The notes beneath the pieces are model-generated. The model had not been told where the DNA came from, ran no database searches, and saw only the letters and a list, made by a program, of their open reading frames with translations. A stretch of 64,000 nucleotides of DNA from Epiperipatus broadwayi (lineage: Eukaryota > Onychophora > Udeonychophora > Euonychophora > Peripatidae): positions 768,501 through 832,500 of the forward strand of contig JAQFVV010000072.1 in NCBI GenBank assembly GCA_028023455.1, read 5' to 3'. Positions 12,353 through 27,300 of the stretch are shown here, one piece after another. Position numbers and translations under genes: made by a program. Each line of letters opens with the position of its first letter. Within the stretch, counting starts at the first letter, position 1.

Positions 12353-15300
12353 CTAAAATAGAAAAAAAAAACATTAAATTTCATTCATTAAAAAAGCATA
12401 CAAGCAAAACAAAAAACACTAATAAACAACCATTTAAACTTTTTTCAAAAATTTCCTACTGATAGAAACATTTACGTATATATATATATATTAAAATTAT
12501 GAAATTCTGAGTGCTGGCGACATTGGAAGTAATATCTCCTAGTATCAAAATCAAATCTACAAAACAACCGAAAACTGCATCAATTTCATCCCTGATCTGT
12601 GATCTTATATGGATAGTAGGTTTAGATAATAATATCCATGAGAGCAAATATTGAATCCATGGAGATATCTATATGGCTTTATTTAAAAATCAACCCCATT
12701 ATATTTGCAATATAAATTTACTCACTTTAATTATCTCAAACACAAACAACCATATCAATAATAATATTCAAATTATACAGCACTAAATAATATAAAACAT
12801 TTTAAAATGATATAATAGCCTTGATTACGGAATTTATGAGAGAACCTATTTTTACAGTGATTTCAAAAATGACCAGACAGAATACAATCAAGACTTGTAA
12901 TCAGACATGATCATCCTTATTATAAAGTTCACTAATGCAATAAAAATCCCAATTATTTTAGAGAAAAATTACATATCATTAAATGAAAGCACAGGTTTTA
13001 TAAAAAAGATTTCTTTCTTCTCCTAGTTTATCCTCTTACTCTCCAAAGCCACAGCCTTACTACATACCTTTCATAATTTTTCTAAGTTCAAGCATATGCT
13101 CATTTCAATACCACTTTTGCTTTACGCTATATTTTAGCTCACTAATCCTGGAGAATAACAAATTTAGTTCAGAATATTATTTTTTAAGGACACAAAGAAT
13201 ACAGCAACTCAGATTTTAATGTATACAATTTAATATACATGTTAATATATAAATTAAATGCTATTCTAATTTATATAACCCGATCACAGCTAATTAGGAA
13301 TAAGTCCTTTCCTTACTAAATCTATTCACTAATAATAAACTACTAAAGGCAGTACATATACCTTTACTCTCACCACTGTCCTTTAAGCCTGGTGACTCTA
13401 AAGGTGTTTAAAATAATAATATTGGGGTGATCTGTTATGACCCTGGTCAGTTTATTGACCTTCAGGAGTCGAGACCCTGGGAATAAGACGTACTCTGCTG
13501 ATTTCTTTCACTGCGTCATTCTTTTGATACAGTTGACTCAAAGACAACAAAGAAGAGCCCGTGCTGCTTTTTCACAGTTTGTGTACTTTTAGACTTTTTG
13601 CTTTGTGAAGTAATTGAGCTTATTGGAGAAAATCCAGTGGTGGGTGTAAAATTAGTTTTATCTTGCCTCTGTAAATTTAATTAGTATTTTAACTCGTACT
13701 AATTAAATTGCCTCCCATATCTCATTATTTATTTTTTCCCTCTGATAATAATTACTGTGCATAATACATTTCAATTAAATATTTTATATTATAGCAATTC
13801 AATTAATCTTGTTCTATTTATTATATACCTATTTATTTATTTCCTCTCTTATTATTATAAACTGCTGAAAACTTCGAAATTATTCAAACAGAAGTCAATC
13901 TCCGATATTGCGCTATTTCTTAAATATTATAAATCTCCGTGCACTCTCCTCCCGCTAAGAACTTAAGTGAATCACTTAAGTTTAGAGCGTACATTCTATA
14001 TACACCAACTCTTACAGACTATGCTTAAATCAGGGCTTGAGTCTACTGTGTGTCTGATATATATAGAATATACGTTCTAAACTTAAGTGATTCACTTAAG
14101 TTTTTTAAATTCTTACTGGCGGGAGAGTGCGTGGAAATTTAAGAAATAGTGCATTATCGGAGAGCGACTTCTGTTGGAATAATTTTAGCTTTCAGCGCTT
14201 TATAATAATAGGTTTACATTTATAAGTCATTTTTGTCTAATCATAGGTGGTTAAAAATGAGACACTGTCTTTCTCCTGTGATGGGTTAAATAGATTCGTA
14301 CAATTGAATATTTGATTATAACACCAGGCACACAGTATACGCAAGCCCTGATTTAAGCATGGTCTGTAAGAGTTGGTGTATATAGAACGTATGCTAAGTG
14401 ATTCACTTAAGTTTTTAAAATTCTTATCGGCACACAAATGGAGTCGAACCATAGTTGGCTCATAAAAAGCATTAATTGTATTTATCAAAAAAAGAAATGT
14501 ATTGCCTCAGACTTGATCCAAGTGATTTTATTACTGTATTTACTGGAATATAGGAGGCATAGTGGCATATAAGACCCCCCCCCCCCCATACACGTTTTAA
14601 AGAAAAAATTAATGTCCTACGTTTTTTCATGAATTTCCATAGTTATTATTGTCTACAAAAAATGTAACTAGGTAAAACTGTAGTTAAGTACCTTTTAATC
14701 TTCATCCTCCAAAACCCCGAAATTCATCTCCAGAGCTAAACATTTTGAAGATAATCTCTTTTCTTGACTGTACGTTACTTACCTTGTGGATGGATTTATT
14801 ATTTTTGAGAGAACTTTTTTAATATATATATTTTAACCTTTAATTTTAAAATATTTTTTAAAAAATTATGAGAATATTATTTTGAATGTTTTGTTCTGAT
14901 ATTGATATGATTATGAAAATATATATATATTAGTATGACTATGTTGTGTAGCTATACATAGTTACATGCATGCTTATATACATGTGTATTTGTAAATATT
15001 TTTTTGTTTTGCAAAAGGACAAAATGCATAATATAAACTATAAGTTTTAGACTGACTGAAATTTCAATTCATAATTTTGATTACCGACACATAAAATGCA
15101 CCCTATATTTTAGGTGTATTTTGAACAAAAAAAGTGCATCCTGTACGCAGGGAATTACTGTATATACCACTACATTATGCACCAAAGAAATCTCTGTGCA
15201 CAACAATATAATGTCAATGGTAGTGTCATGCATACATTTCATCAAAGACAAAGAGCTTAACAGCTACCAATTTAAGGAATTACTGAATGATTGTGATTCT

Positions 15301-18300
15301 TTATTGCTGTGAAGTGTTATGGCTGAGTTAATAAGCTCATGAGGTTTTTGAAATGCTGGATGAAGGCAAACAGATTATGAAGATAAAGGGAAAATCTATC
15401 AGGAACTCAATGATAGAAAACGACTGTATAAATTAGTATTCATGGTGATCATTATCAAGTGACTCTTGGAGTTGAACAACAAGTTTAGGGGACCCAACCA
15501 GCTTCTTAGCACTCTGTTTTCAAACATGGAATCATTTAAAGCTGTGGAAAATACAACTTGAACAGAATAACACAATGCATTTTCTTACTCTGGAAGGACA
15601 GAGGTTTTTTACAACACTTGAATATGTTAAACCGCTAAACATCACATGATCACCATTTCTTATGCTTGCGCATAACTGTTATTAAAACAAGCAAAACTCT
15701 CCATATAGCAGTGCCAGCCAAAGTAATCAATGGATACCAGAAGGCTTGTGCATAAAATACCTATCTAGTGCCTACTCATCCAATATCCCCAAACTTGTTT
15801 CTGGCTTGTGGCCTTCATCAGTGAAGAGCCTTGGATCTGAGAGCACTGCACCTAGATCTTAGGATCTATGCAACCGTCCAGCAGAAATATGTTGATGAAT
15901 GGGTGGAACTAAATGAGGCACTTATCTGCAAGATTTAAAGATGTGAAAAATAAACAAATGAAACACCATTACCATAACATTTAATGTGGAACAAGCTAAT
16001 GTGCCTGATAACAATACAAAATAAGTCAGCTGTAAAGTAATGATGGATGATGAGCTGAAAGATAGGTACACAACCTCCCACTGCTTGAGTTCTATAAATG
16101 TCACAAAAGCATTAAAATGTGTACCTGTATTTGGAACAACTTACTGCTGTGTGTTCTTTTCAAAACATAGCATCAGAAAAAGTCAATTGTTGTCCGACAC
16201 AAACCTGTAAAATCAATTATGAGTATCATCATCATCATTACCAGCTAATATCACATGTCACACCAAAGAGAAACGGTTTCAGCCATCTCATTAGGATTGA
16301 ATTAATTAATTTTTTGATCAAATATAGCAGGCTAACTTTTGAATTGAGAATTTAGTATGGCCTGCGAATGATATTATAAATATCCAAATACCCTTGGCAG
16401 AAGAAATGTTCATTGCTTGTCTTAGAAAATATCATGCTAAGCAAAAATATATTAATCAAGTAATAACGCCATAAAATAATGTAAATTTATTCAAAGTTTT
16501 CATCACTTTGTAAAATTACTATTTTTTTTACTGCCAATATAACAACAACAACAAATTAAATCAATTCAATTTATGAGTAGTTAATGCATACTAATAGATT
16601 TTAAAATAAAATTATACATATTTCTTATGTTGTCATCAACACCAAGAAGTGAGTGTTACATTTAGACACTTAAGTTTTAACAGTTTTGAGCTATACACTT
16701 GCAATCTTTGCTTAATAAATTTCAGTAACAATTGAGTCATACAATAAGAAAGATCTAACACATTAACTAACTTTCTCCGAGCCTTGAGCCATATCTACTA
16801 CTTATCTAATGTTTACCTTTTTTCCTCTAAGCCTCATAGATTTAACATAATCTTATTAATTTTTCTGACTCTTAAATCCCATATGATTCCATAAGCTCTT
16901 TTCACTTTCTCTTCTCAACATGTTATTGCCATTAATCTTATTTTTTCCAAATTATTTTTTCTTTCTTCTCTAAAGCCACATCTCAACAGCTGCTAATCTT
17001 TTTTTCTTGTTCGAACCATTCAAGTCTCTGCTACATATAAAACTGTTAGTATTTTTATATTAGACTATTTCCATCATCTAATATGTGTATTGAATGTCTT
17101 TAGAAAAATTTAAATTTATTTAAAATATTCCAAATACATTCAACTATTGGTAATAGCACATCAAACAGGTTAGTATATGCACAACGTTTCAAGAGGTCTT
17201 ATTCTCCCCTCTCCTTCAGGTGTTGCTAGCCTGACTAGTGACAGTACTAGCATGGGATTCAAACCTGGGTCCTTAGATTCTTGAATTTTAAAGTAATGCT
17301 CTAACCAATTGAGCCATCCTGCCAAAGGCAACAGTCACATCTGAAGAAGAGGGGAGAATGTGCAATTACTAACAGTTGAATAAATATGGTTTTAATTTCT
17401 CCTTATATGTAAAAACAAAAAATACTTAATTGTAATTATTAATTAGAGAAAATATAACTTACTATTAAAAATTTATCGGCTGAACGTTTTCGAGGAACCA
17501 TGTCTCATACTCATAGCCTTCATGAAAAGTGTAATAAATATATGAAACTTCATACCTGCCAACCCCATTATTTTATGTTCAGAGCCAAATGATTACAGGA
17601 GAAAAATAAAGGAGGCATTCTATATTAATAGAGACATCCATGCCATTAACAGAAAGGACACATGCTTCGAGATCTCGAAAAAATGGGCTACGTAACAGTA
17701 GCTTATTTGAATATTTACATTTGCATATATTTATTACACTTTTCATGAAGGCTATGAGTATGAGGCATGGTTCCTCGAAAACGTTCAGCCGATAAATTTT
17801 TAATAGTAAGTTATATTTTCTCTAATTAATAATTACAATTAAGTATTTTTTGTTTTTAACAGTTGAATGTATTTGGAATATTTAATAAAGTTAAATTTTC
17901 TAAAGACATTCAATACACATATTAGATAATGGAAACAGTCCAATATAAAAATACAACTAGAACACCATCATCACAAACCTTCATATAAAGCTGTTGTCTA
18001 CTTCCTGCTTATTTAATATTTACTTGACTAGTGTTAACTAATAAAAGGTGTTTTAAAATAAATAAAATTAAAATCGGGTGTGGGGGGGTAGAAAAATTAA
18101 TAGCTTTTGTTTTGTAGGGTTTATTACTAAGAATGAACTTTACAGACTTGAAATCTGTAGAAAATTTGCGATGAGAATAGAATGAAACCAATAATGAGAA
18201 GCAGCAGTTAAATAGGAAATACTTTTAAAAAATATATTTAGCAAATCAGTTATGTGATGATAGAAATAACAGATATGATTCTAGAGTGAAAGCTGAAGTG

Positions 18301-21300
18301 GTAATTAGACTTTTAGTAAGAATATGATGTTATATAAAAGTAAAGCTTTGTATGTAGCAGAAACTAGAATGGTCAAAAAAAGAAAAAAAAAGATTAGCAG
18401 CTTTTGAGATGTGGATTTAGAGGGGAAAATCACTGTAGATATGTTTTATATACATATGAAATATAATTTTTATTAAAAAAATAAATAAATAAATAGAAGG
18501 ATTTGAACTTAATATTTTTCAATCTATATTTGTCCTCCATTCCATATCAAACAACTGATATGCATGATTACATAAAGGCGAAAAAGATAGATGATTCCCA
18601 ATATATGTATTTTGTGCAAAACTCAGTTGAACCAGAGCATTTCCCACACATATATACAATTAGTGCTCAGTTTATATTAAGATAGCAATTCCTTAAATTT
18701 TAATGAACAGGCTTCAATCTTTTCATATTTCCAACTGTAATATGAGCGGTTAGATTGATATAATGTCGACATGGGTATGACTACAGTATCAAATCCACCA
18801 AGGGTTTTGAGTGTTCCATCTTTAGTTTTTCAATGAAATGAATGGTTGAATAGAGTTAGAAAGATGAGAAGATTGAAGATGAACTAAGGAATTGTTATGT
18901 TAATATAAACTGAACACTAATTATACGATCGGGCCCAACTGATGAATGCTGGTTCTATATGAAATATGTATATTGGGGATCATCTATCTTTTCACATGTA
19001 CGTGTTCATGTGAGTCGGTTGTTTGAGATGGAGGATGAATAGAAAACTAAAAATACTAAGTTCAAATCCCTCTATTTACTTATATAAGAAACATTCAGTA
19101 CACTGAATAAACCATCAACCATCACAATCATCATTCTTTATGCTTACACAAGCTGTTTATCACAAAGGCAAAACTCTCCATACAGTAGCACTAGGTAGAG
19201 ATTTTACGCACAAACCTTCCTGCATTCATTGATTACTCTGGCTTGCACTGAGTGGTGCTACTGCATGGAGAGTTTTGCCTCAACCAAAAGTGGAAGAGAT
19301 GGGAGTAAACAATTTTGGAAATACATTAAAAGAAGGAATGTAGGGGAGAGAAACATAGTATTACTAGATGATGAGGTAATATGTTGTAGCTCTAGAGAAG
19401 AATTAGAGACAATCTTAAACAAGTATGTAATGGATATAAAAAAGATGTTAGATGTGAAGGACAGAGTAATAACAAACATGAAAGCATATAGTAATGGAAA
19501 TATTAGGTTTACAGAAAATGAACTGTATGAGGTAGGGAAGAAATTAAAAAGTGGAAAGGCAAGAGTTTTGAATGGATGGGCAGCACAGATGGTAATGAAT
19601 TTAAGACATTATGTTTTAATAAGTTGGCACAGAAGATTTTCTAGGTAGTTGGAATAATACAAGAGTAAGGTTACTATTTAAAGGAAAGGGTAAAAATCAT
19701 AGAAAGATAGGCAATTATAGACCAGTAACATAAGTGTTATATAAAGTTTTCACATATGTGGTGGCTGGAAAAGCTGCAAAATGATAGTGAGAGAAATGTA
19801 GGGAGGTTTTTGATCGGATAGGTGTAGTTTATTTGTAGTTACACAGCTTATAGATACGAGTAGAAATGTAGGTAGACAGCTATATATGAAAGCATATGAT
19901 AGAGTAAATAGAAATAGATTATGGGTAAGTTTAATAAATTTGGGAATGGATGGAACGAGCAATAGAAAAAATAGAAAGAGGGGTAGAGATACCATTAATA
20001 GGTGGCAAGGGAGTATATACATTATCGGGTCTTTTATTTGCAGATGATCTCTTCTTGTGCACAGAAAAAAGGGAGGATATAGAAGTTATGCTGAAAATAT
20101 GCGCAAGGGTGGATAAAGAGATGGGGATTAAATTTAGTGAGAAAAAATCAAAACTGATGATTAATACTGAGGAAAGAGAAGACAAAATTTTTTTATTGGG
20201 GATATAAAGTTAAGTGTGGTGAATAAGTATAACTATTTGGGAATCATTAAGTAATCAGAGAAATTGTTTGGATGAATGGGAGAAAAAAAAAGGTATAAAC
20301 AAAGCAAAGAAAAGAAAGGGATTGATAAAAGAAATTAGCAGTTTTCATATAATAAGTACGATGTAGCTAGAATTGTATGGAAGGAAGTGGCAGTAGCAGT
20401 GTTAACATATGGTAACAATGCGTTGTTAGTAAAGGAGTATTAGATAACTTAGAAAAAATACAAAGAGAAGTAGGAAGACATCCATTAGATGCAGATGTTT
20501 AGATAACAAAGGATACAATTCAAGGAGAAATGGGATGGTCAAGTTTTTATATGAGAGATGCAAAAAGCAAAATGAAAATGTTTGGTAGATTGCAGTTTAT
20601 GGATAATAAGAGAATAGCCAAAATAGTATTTAATTGGGTTATTATGAGTAAAGAGCAAGCAACACGATGGGTGAGAAAGGTAGTATGGTATGCAAAAGAT
20701 ATGGATAAAAAATTTATGTTGGTATACTTATACAAAAGGTAGGATGATTATGTTAGGAGAATTGTTGAATGTTATAATGGAAAAAAATGGGACAGAAAAA
20801 TAGATGCATTAATAAAGAATAGTGAGTTGAAGAGACGGAGAACTAATATGGAGAGTAAAAAGATTTTAAATATATATAGAAGTAAATGGAATATTGAGTG
20901 CGAGTTTATTTGTGATAATAGTGAGGAAAGTAGTTTATTGTTTAAGTCTCGAACAGGATCTTTAGAAACAAAGGAATATACACATAAATGGAAAAATGTG
21001 GGTGATTTAGTCTGTAAGTTGTGTAAGGAAGGCATAGAAAATACTAGGCATCTGTTAATTGAATGTAAGGGTATAAATAATGAAGTTGTGGAAGAATAAA
21101 TATGAACAAGTGATTATACAGCAAGTGGTTTATTTGTTTTTATGCTGGAGTTGGGAAAAGAGGGATTTAGATATAAAGGCTATGGAGTTGACAAAGATTA
21201 TGTTGTGGAAATGAGATGGAGCAGGATAGAGAAGAATTTGGGAACATAAGGCGGGAATGAAAAGGGAAGATAAAATGGCTAACAGGTTTCTCTGGGCATA

Positions 21301-24300
21301 GTGGCTAAGAGATTCCTGACTCCGTATAAGAAGTCACAATGCATCACATCACATTCTCTGTGAAAATACACTGAATGAAAAGGTTAAGTAAAAAAATAAT
21401 AATAAAAGCTTTTGAAAATAGAATAAATTACTTAAAAATGATTTGAAAAGTTTTTAAAATTATTATCAAATTTAAATTATTAGTTTTGAATGATTATATC
21501 GAAAATTACCTTTTCTTTTTTTTCCAAAAAAATTACATTTCATATTTGTATATAAGAAAACATATATATACAGAGGTTCTAAACATATTTATGATATAAA
21601 AAACTTATACAAAGATTCTAAACATATTTATGAATTATACAATACAAATCAATAAATAGACATATGTAATACATATATGTGAGGACATTGAACATATTAA
21701 ATATATTAAAAAATGATATAAAATTTATAGGTCAGACAGATAATCATCTCCATTGCTAAAATATGAATATACATAATACTGGAAATGGCACTATTCAGGA
21801 AATAGTTAATCTATCACCAAATTAAAAAATAAAGAGAAAAAAACAAACAAATAATAAACAATTTTACAAGTATACAAAAAAATATGTACTGTACACAAAG
21901 AAAATAAACAACATTAGTAAAAATATTTTTTTTCCTCCTTTTTTCCAAGCAAACATTCTAACAGCAAATGTTTATTTAACTTCCCTTTTAATAATTAAAC
22001 TATCCTTAGATCTAACATGGAAAGGAAGTTTATTATAAGATCATTCTCCATTAAATATAAAATATTTAGTAAAGACACAATTTTCTGTACCTGGCACATT
22101 CAAATTAGGCTTTGAACAACAAGTATAGTAGTTATAGCAGTGAACTTTGTTAATTCAAAGTTGAAATTCTATTTGCTATGCAACACAAGTGCAATTTTAA
22201 TTTCCATTCCATCTTAAGACATTTAAATAATTCATAGTAATAGATTACATGATAAACCTTATGTAAACAATAACAATATTTCAAACATGTATTTTGAATC
22301 TTTCAAATAACCGAAAAGGCAGAAATGATCAAATGAGAGTCATAGACAAAATCACAATAATTAAACAACAATAAAACTTAAAACATTAGACAGTAAAAGC
22401 TTGTTATGTCTATAAAAAATTTTAAAAGTATATAACTTTAGTAATTTTGCATAGGTTAACTGAACAGATTTGCTAGTATTACTTTCAAAAATAAGTTGGA
22501 ATTTAAGATTTACAATTAAGAAACAATAGGTAAAATATAAGTCACTACCTTTATATCCAAGTCCATATGCTCATTTCTATCAAGACAATTCCAAAACCAT
22601 CAGAATTGTATTAGTTTTAGATACATTCAATATCATATGTTTTTAGACACTTCCATCATAAATGCCAAATCATCACTCGAACTTCTTCAAATTCTCTAAT
22701 TCCTAACTCACCGAAAAATCTACATAAAGCCAAGATTCATCAGAAAAACTATGAGAAAAAGAAAAATTAAAATAAAATATAAAATCAGTATAATATATAA
22801 AAAAGGCTCAATAACAGAGCCTCGAGGAACACCAAGAGTTGTTAAAATAACTATTCATAAAATTTAAGGCATCATAGCCATAAGTTCTCAAGAGAATGAA
22901 TCAAATGCCTTAGAATAGTTTAAGTAGGCGAGAGCGACAAGTTGTGAATTATCAACATCTTTTGCAAGATCATCGGTTAGATCAGCAGGCAATGCATATA
23001 GAATTTCCTTTCATAACGCCAAAGTGATTTAAAAATAAAATATTTAAATAATAAAAAAAATAATTTGATTATAAACAATTTTTTTAAATAATTTGAATAA
23101 AATAATCAATGCACTAATAGACTGTAATCTGAAAAAGTTTAGGGACAATTTACCTTAGAAATAGGCCCTATCAATCCAAATTGCCAGCATAATGAAAAAT
23201 AAGCATGAGAAAGGCACTAATATACAGACAAAAGATTCGCCACATGTTTATAAAACTCATCAATATTAAAAGCATTAGTTTTGATAGACTTAAGAACATT
23301 CATCATCATCATCATCAACCATTATCAATCCACTGCAGGATGAAGGTCTTTCCAAGTTCAATCCATCTTCTCCGATCTTTAGCTTCTCTTCTCCACATCA
23401 CCCCTACACACTTTCTTATTTCATCCATCCATCTCACATGTGGTCTCTTTCTGGGTCTTTTACAATCGCTTGGAATCCGGTTTAAGATTTCAATTGTCCA
23501 TCTATTATCATCTCTTCTAGCAATATGTCCAGCCCAACTCCACTTCAGTCTTTTAATTTTTTCAATGAGGTCAGTAACACCTGTTTGTTCTCTTACCCAT
23601 ATATTGCGTTTTCAATCTCTTCTTATTACTCCCACCATGCATCTCTCCAAGTGGTCTGAAGTCTCTGTATTGCTCTTCTATTAAATGTCCAAGTCTCAGA
23701 TCTATAAGTAAGAACTGGTAAAACACATTTATTAAAAACCTTCCTTTTCAAACACATAGGCATATTTCCTTTTAGTATCAAGTTATTTCTACCAAAAGCA
23801 CTCCAAACAAATTTAATTCTATGATTAATTTCATCCATTATGTTTCCATCTGTATTAATAATGTGGCCAAGGTATTTGTAGCTGTTAACTTCTAATTCAT
23901 CATAATCAATCTTTATTTTCATATTTTGAGAAAATCCATTAAACATTACTTTAGTATTTTTAACATGTATCTTTAGTCCTACTTTCATGTGATAACTTCT
24001 GCAACATTTCCTGCAGCTCTAAAGCATTATTCACAAAAACAACTACATCATCTGCAAAATCTAAATGACTTAAATAATCTTCCCATTTTAATCCACAAAA
24101 TACTTCTTGCAGCACTGCTGTAAAAAGTTTTGGAGATATGGAGTCACCCTGTCTTACACCCTTCTCAATGTTGACTTTCCTAATATCATTATGTAATCTA
24201 ATTGTTGCTGTTGCATTTTTATAAATATTCTTTAAAATATGATAATATCCTGAATCTATACCTTGATGAACCAATGCTTTAATCACTGAGAAATATTTAT

Positions 24301-27300
24301 AGAATCAAATGCCTTTTCATAATCTACAAATCCAAAGCATAATGGCAACTCATATTCATTTGTCCTTTCTATAACTTCTCTCAATATCGCCTTTTCATAA
24401 TCTACAAATCCAAAGCATAATGGCAACTCATATTCATTTGTCCTTTCTATAACTTCTCTCAATACCTGAATATGATCTACTGTACTAAAACCACTTTCAA
24501 ATCCAGCTTGTTCTCTTGGTTGGTGGAAATCCAATGTTCTCTGTAGATGAGTTATAATTATCTTGGTAAAAATTTTGTATAAAAACTGATAAAAGGCTGA
24601 TAGGTCTGTAATTTCTAATATCTTCTTTATCACCTTTTTTAAATATTAATATTAATACTGCATTCTTCCAATCATCCGGCACATCTTTATCATTTAGACA
24701 TTTGGCATATAACTTTGCTAAAAAAATTTCTATTTCTTCACCTGCTTCTTTTAATATATCAATTATAATTCCATCATTACCTGGAGCCTTTCCTTTTTTC
24801 ATATATTTAATTGCATGACTCATTTCTTCATTTAAAATTCTGGGCAATTCGGAAGATGTAATAGATATAAAAGGTACTTGTTCTTTATTACTATATAATT
24901 CTTGATATAAGTCTTCTACCCATTTCATGATATCATCTCTCTTTTTAGTAATAATTACTAAATTATTACTTAAGAACATTAAGAATATCTTTTTTAGTAG
25001 TGTAAATTTGAAATAACACAATACATTTTAATGAAATCAATCAAGTGTATCTGTATCAGGAGAAAATGCTCCACTATATATAAGGTAAGAATAATTAAAC
25101 TCATCAACTTTATCATGAAAAGAAATACTTAACATGGAAAATAACCTCCAAATGTATGAATTATTTTTAGATTTAGAGCTAAAAGTATTTTTCTTCAATC
25201 TAATGGTTTTTATAATCAAATTATGTAAACTCTTATTTAAAAAAAACCCTTATAAATCTCTCAAAAGCTATTTTTCAACTAAATCATATTTTTAACAGAT
25301 GTAATCTGCCCCCCCCCCCCATCTAGTGGCTCAATTAGAAAAATTGAGCCCAAAGGCACTCATTTTAAAATTTGGAATTTTGATGTATTCACAAATGTTT
25401 AATTATTTATTTTTTTTTTAAAAAATTTTTAAAAAATAAAAAAAAAAAAAAAATTTTTTTAAAATTTAAAAAAAATTATAATTATAAAAAAAATTTTTTT
25501 TTTTTTTTTTTTTTAATTTAATATATATATTTTTAATTATTTATTAAATATTTGTATATATTTATATTTTGAAGAAGATTGCAGGGGCAATCGAAACTGT
25601 CGATGTTGATGAATGTTAAGCATTGTACAAAAAATTAAAGATTTTATAAGAAAGGATTAATTAATGAATAACATATAAGGTAATTTAATAAAGGTACTCA
25701 CTTTAAAAATCCTTCTTCTTAACCTTTGCATTTGCAAAATCATTAATTAGTTTTTTTAAGTCCATTTTATTATGCTTCCTTCTATTCAATAGCTAACCCA
25801 GCAAGATCTTTAAGCCTGGTTTGGCCAATTGAATTTCTTTTATAATCTTTTATTATTTTAATTTACTAAAAAAACCGGAAGTGTAAAAAATAACAAGAAA
25901 ACGATATACATTTCACTAAATTCCCTTTCCAAACAACTGTATTTTAGTAATTTATAAGTGGGAGAAATTCTTAATTGTCATTTTTTTCTGAAGATTGTCT
26001 TTTAATTAATTGTCTAGCTGTTCGGAAAAAAAGTTCTGGGTACTTATTTCTAAGATTTGAGCAATTGTCTATCACATCAGTTGCTGCCATATTGATAATT
26101 TTCTTAGGTCCAAAAAAACTATAATAGTGCTTTATTGACTGCATTCCCTCACAGTGCTTTTTAATTTGCATGGTTATTTTATCTGTTACACTATATTACT
26201 CGAAATAACTGTTCCTCATTATTGGTCGATTTTCTATCATACAACAACAATTTATAAGATATAATTACTAATTGTTTTCATACGAATGTATTTTAACTGC
26301 CTTGCTATAGATTTTCAAGTTTATGGACCTTGGATTGACTGCACGGGCTCGCAGGCATTGCCTTCCTTTGCAACACAGTAATTATACCACTGCCACTATC
26401 CTTTTTTTAATCTTATATTTTATAATCAAAGACATATGCTTATTACTAAGATCTAACAGACTTCTACAAATACAAAATTCTATTCTCAATATTATCATCC
26501 CAACAATTCCAATCAACACTAATATTATAAATTAATGGTTGAGATCTCAAGCGTAATCTCAAAACTCATACTAATATCAGAACCATCAAAACTAATAGCA
26601 ATAATGTCAATAGGAGTTTTGCTACATATATATAATTGTTCTGATAAAAAAGTTGATTACATATTTTAAAACTATAAACATCAACGCTGACTATATTAAA
26701 TAGATCAATGTTTTGGTCACTCAGAGTAATGATTTTATCAAATTTAGACAGACAAAAATTTAATAACTTCTAAACTATCCAACAAATTCTTGAAATAGGA
26801 ATAATGATAATAAATAACTCCTACAGTAGTGAGCAATCCATCAATATTAATCGGTATAATACATGGAAATAAAGATGATCTGTCATATTTTAGAATTTTA
26901 TAACTACCTATATATAGAGAATTATGTTAAATTAGAGATGAGAGAAGATTGTTATACAAGTAATAAAAAATGTATATTAATATATATATATTCATGAAAA
27001 TAATAAATATATGAACTAATTAAAGGAAAAATAAAAATATAATAAAAACACACACAATTACTTCTCTATAAGGCTTCTTTAATATTTCAACCAGCAGACT
27101 GGTTTTCATCGGAAAGCACAGCAAAATGGCTACTTCCATTTATATTCATACATTGGACAGACCAATTATAGACTAAACATAAGAATGGAAGAACACATTT
27201 TGGCAATTAAAGAAAACTAATTCATCAGCCATTTATTCACACATTATATTAACAAATCATGACATCAATTTTAATAAAACACATATTCTGGCAAAAATTG

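Larger units (their letters stand above)
17040..17968. repeat. Compound inverted repeat of SINE and Penelope sequence
   Basis: Nested arms. 17380-17565 (GGCTGAACG, TTCGAGGAACCATG, CTCATAGCCTTCATG) is mirrored at 17710-17870, and the SINE tail 17040-17155 is mirrored at 17870-17965. The loop holds PLE-2. A partial plus-strand SINE tail (TCTGAAGAAGAGGGGAGAAT) at 17340-17385 adds a third piece. It looks like two head-to-head element copies. Confidence 0.7.

Noticed and set aside
13480-13680. Ser/Lys-rich minus-strand frame as an extra USP exon between F and G
   Set aside because: The acceptor at TTTACAG gives phase 0, while exon F ends in phase 1; using phase 1 runs into a stop at once. It also has no donor and ends in an internal stop.
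17235-17332. Functional tRNA gene
   Set aside because: A and B boxes are present but the acceptor stem does not close and the body continues into a SINE tail.
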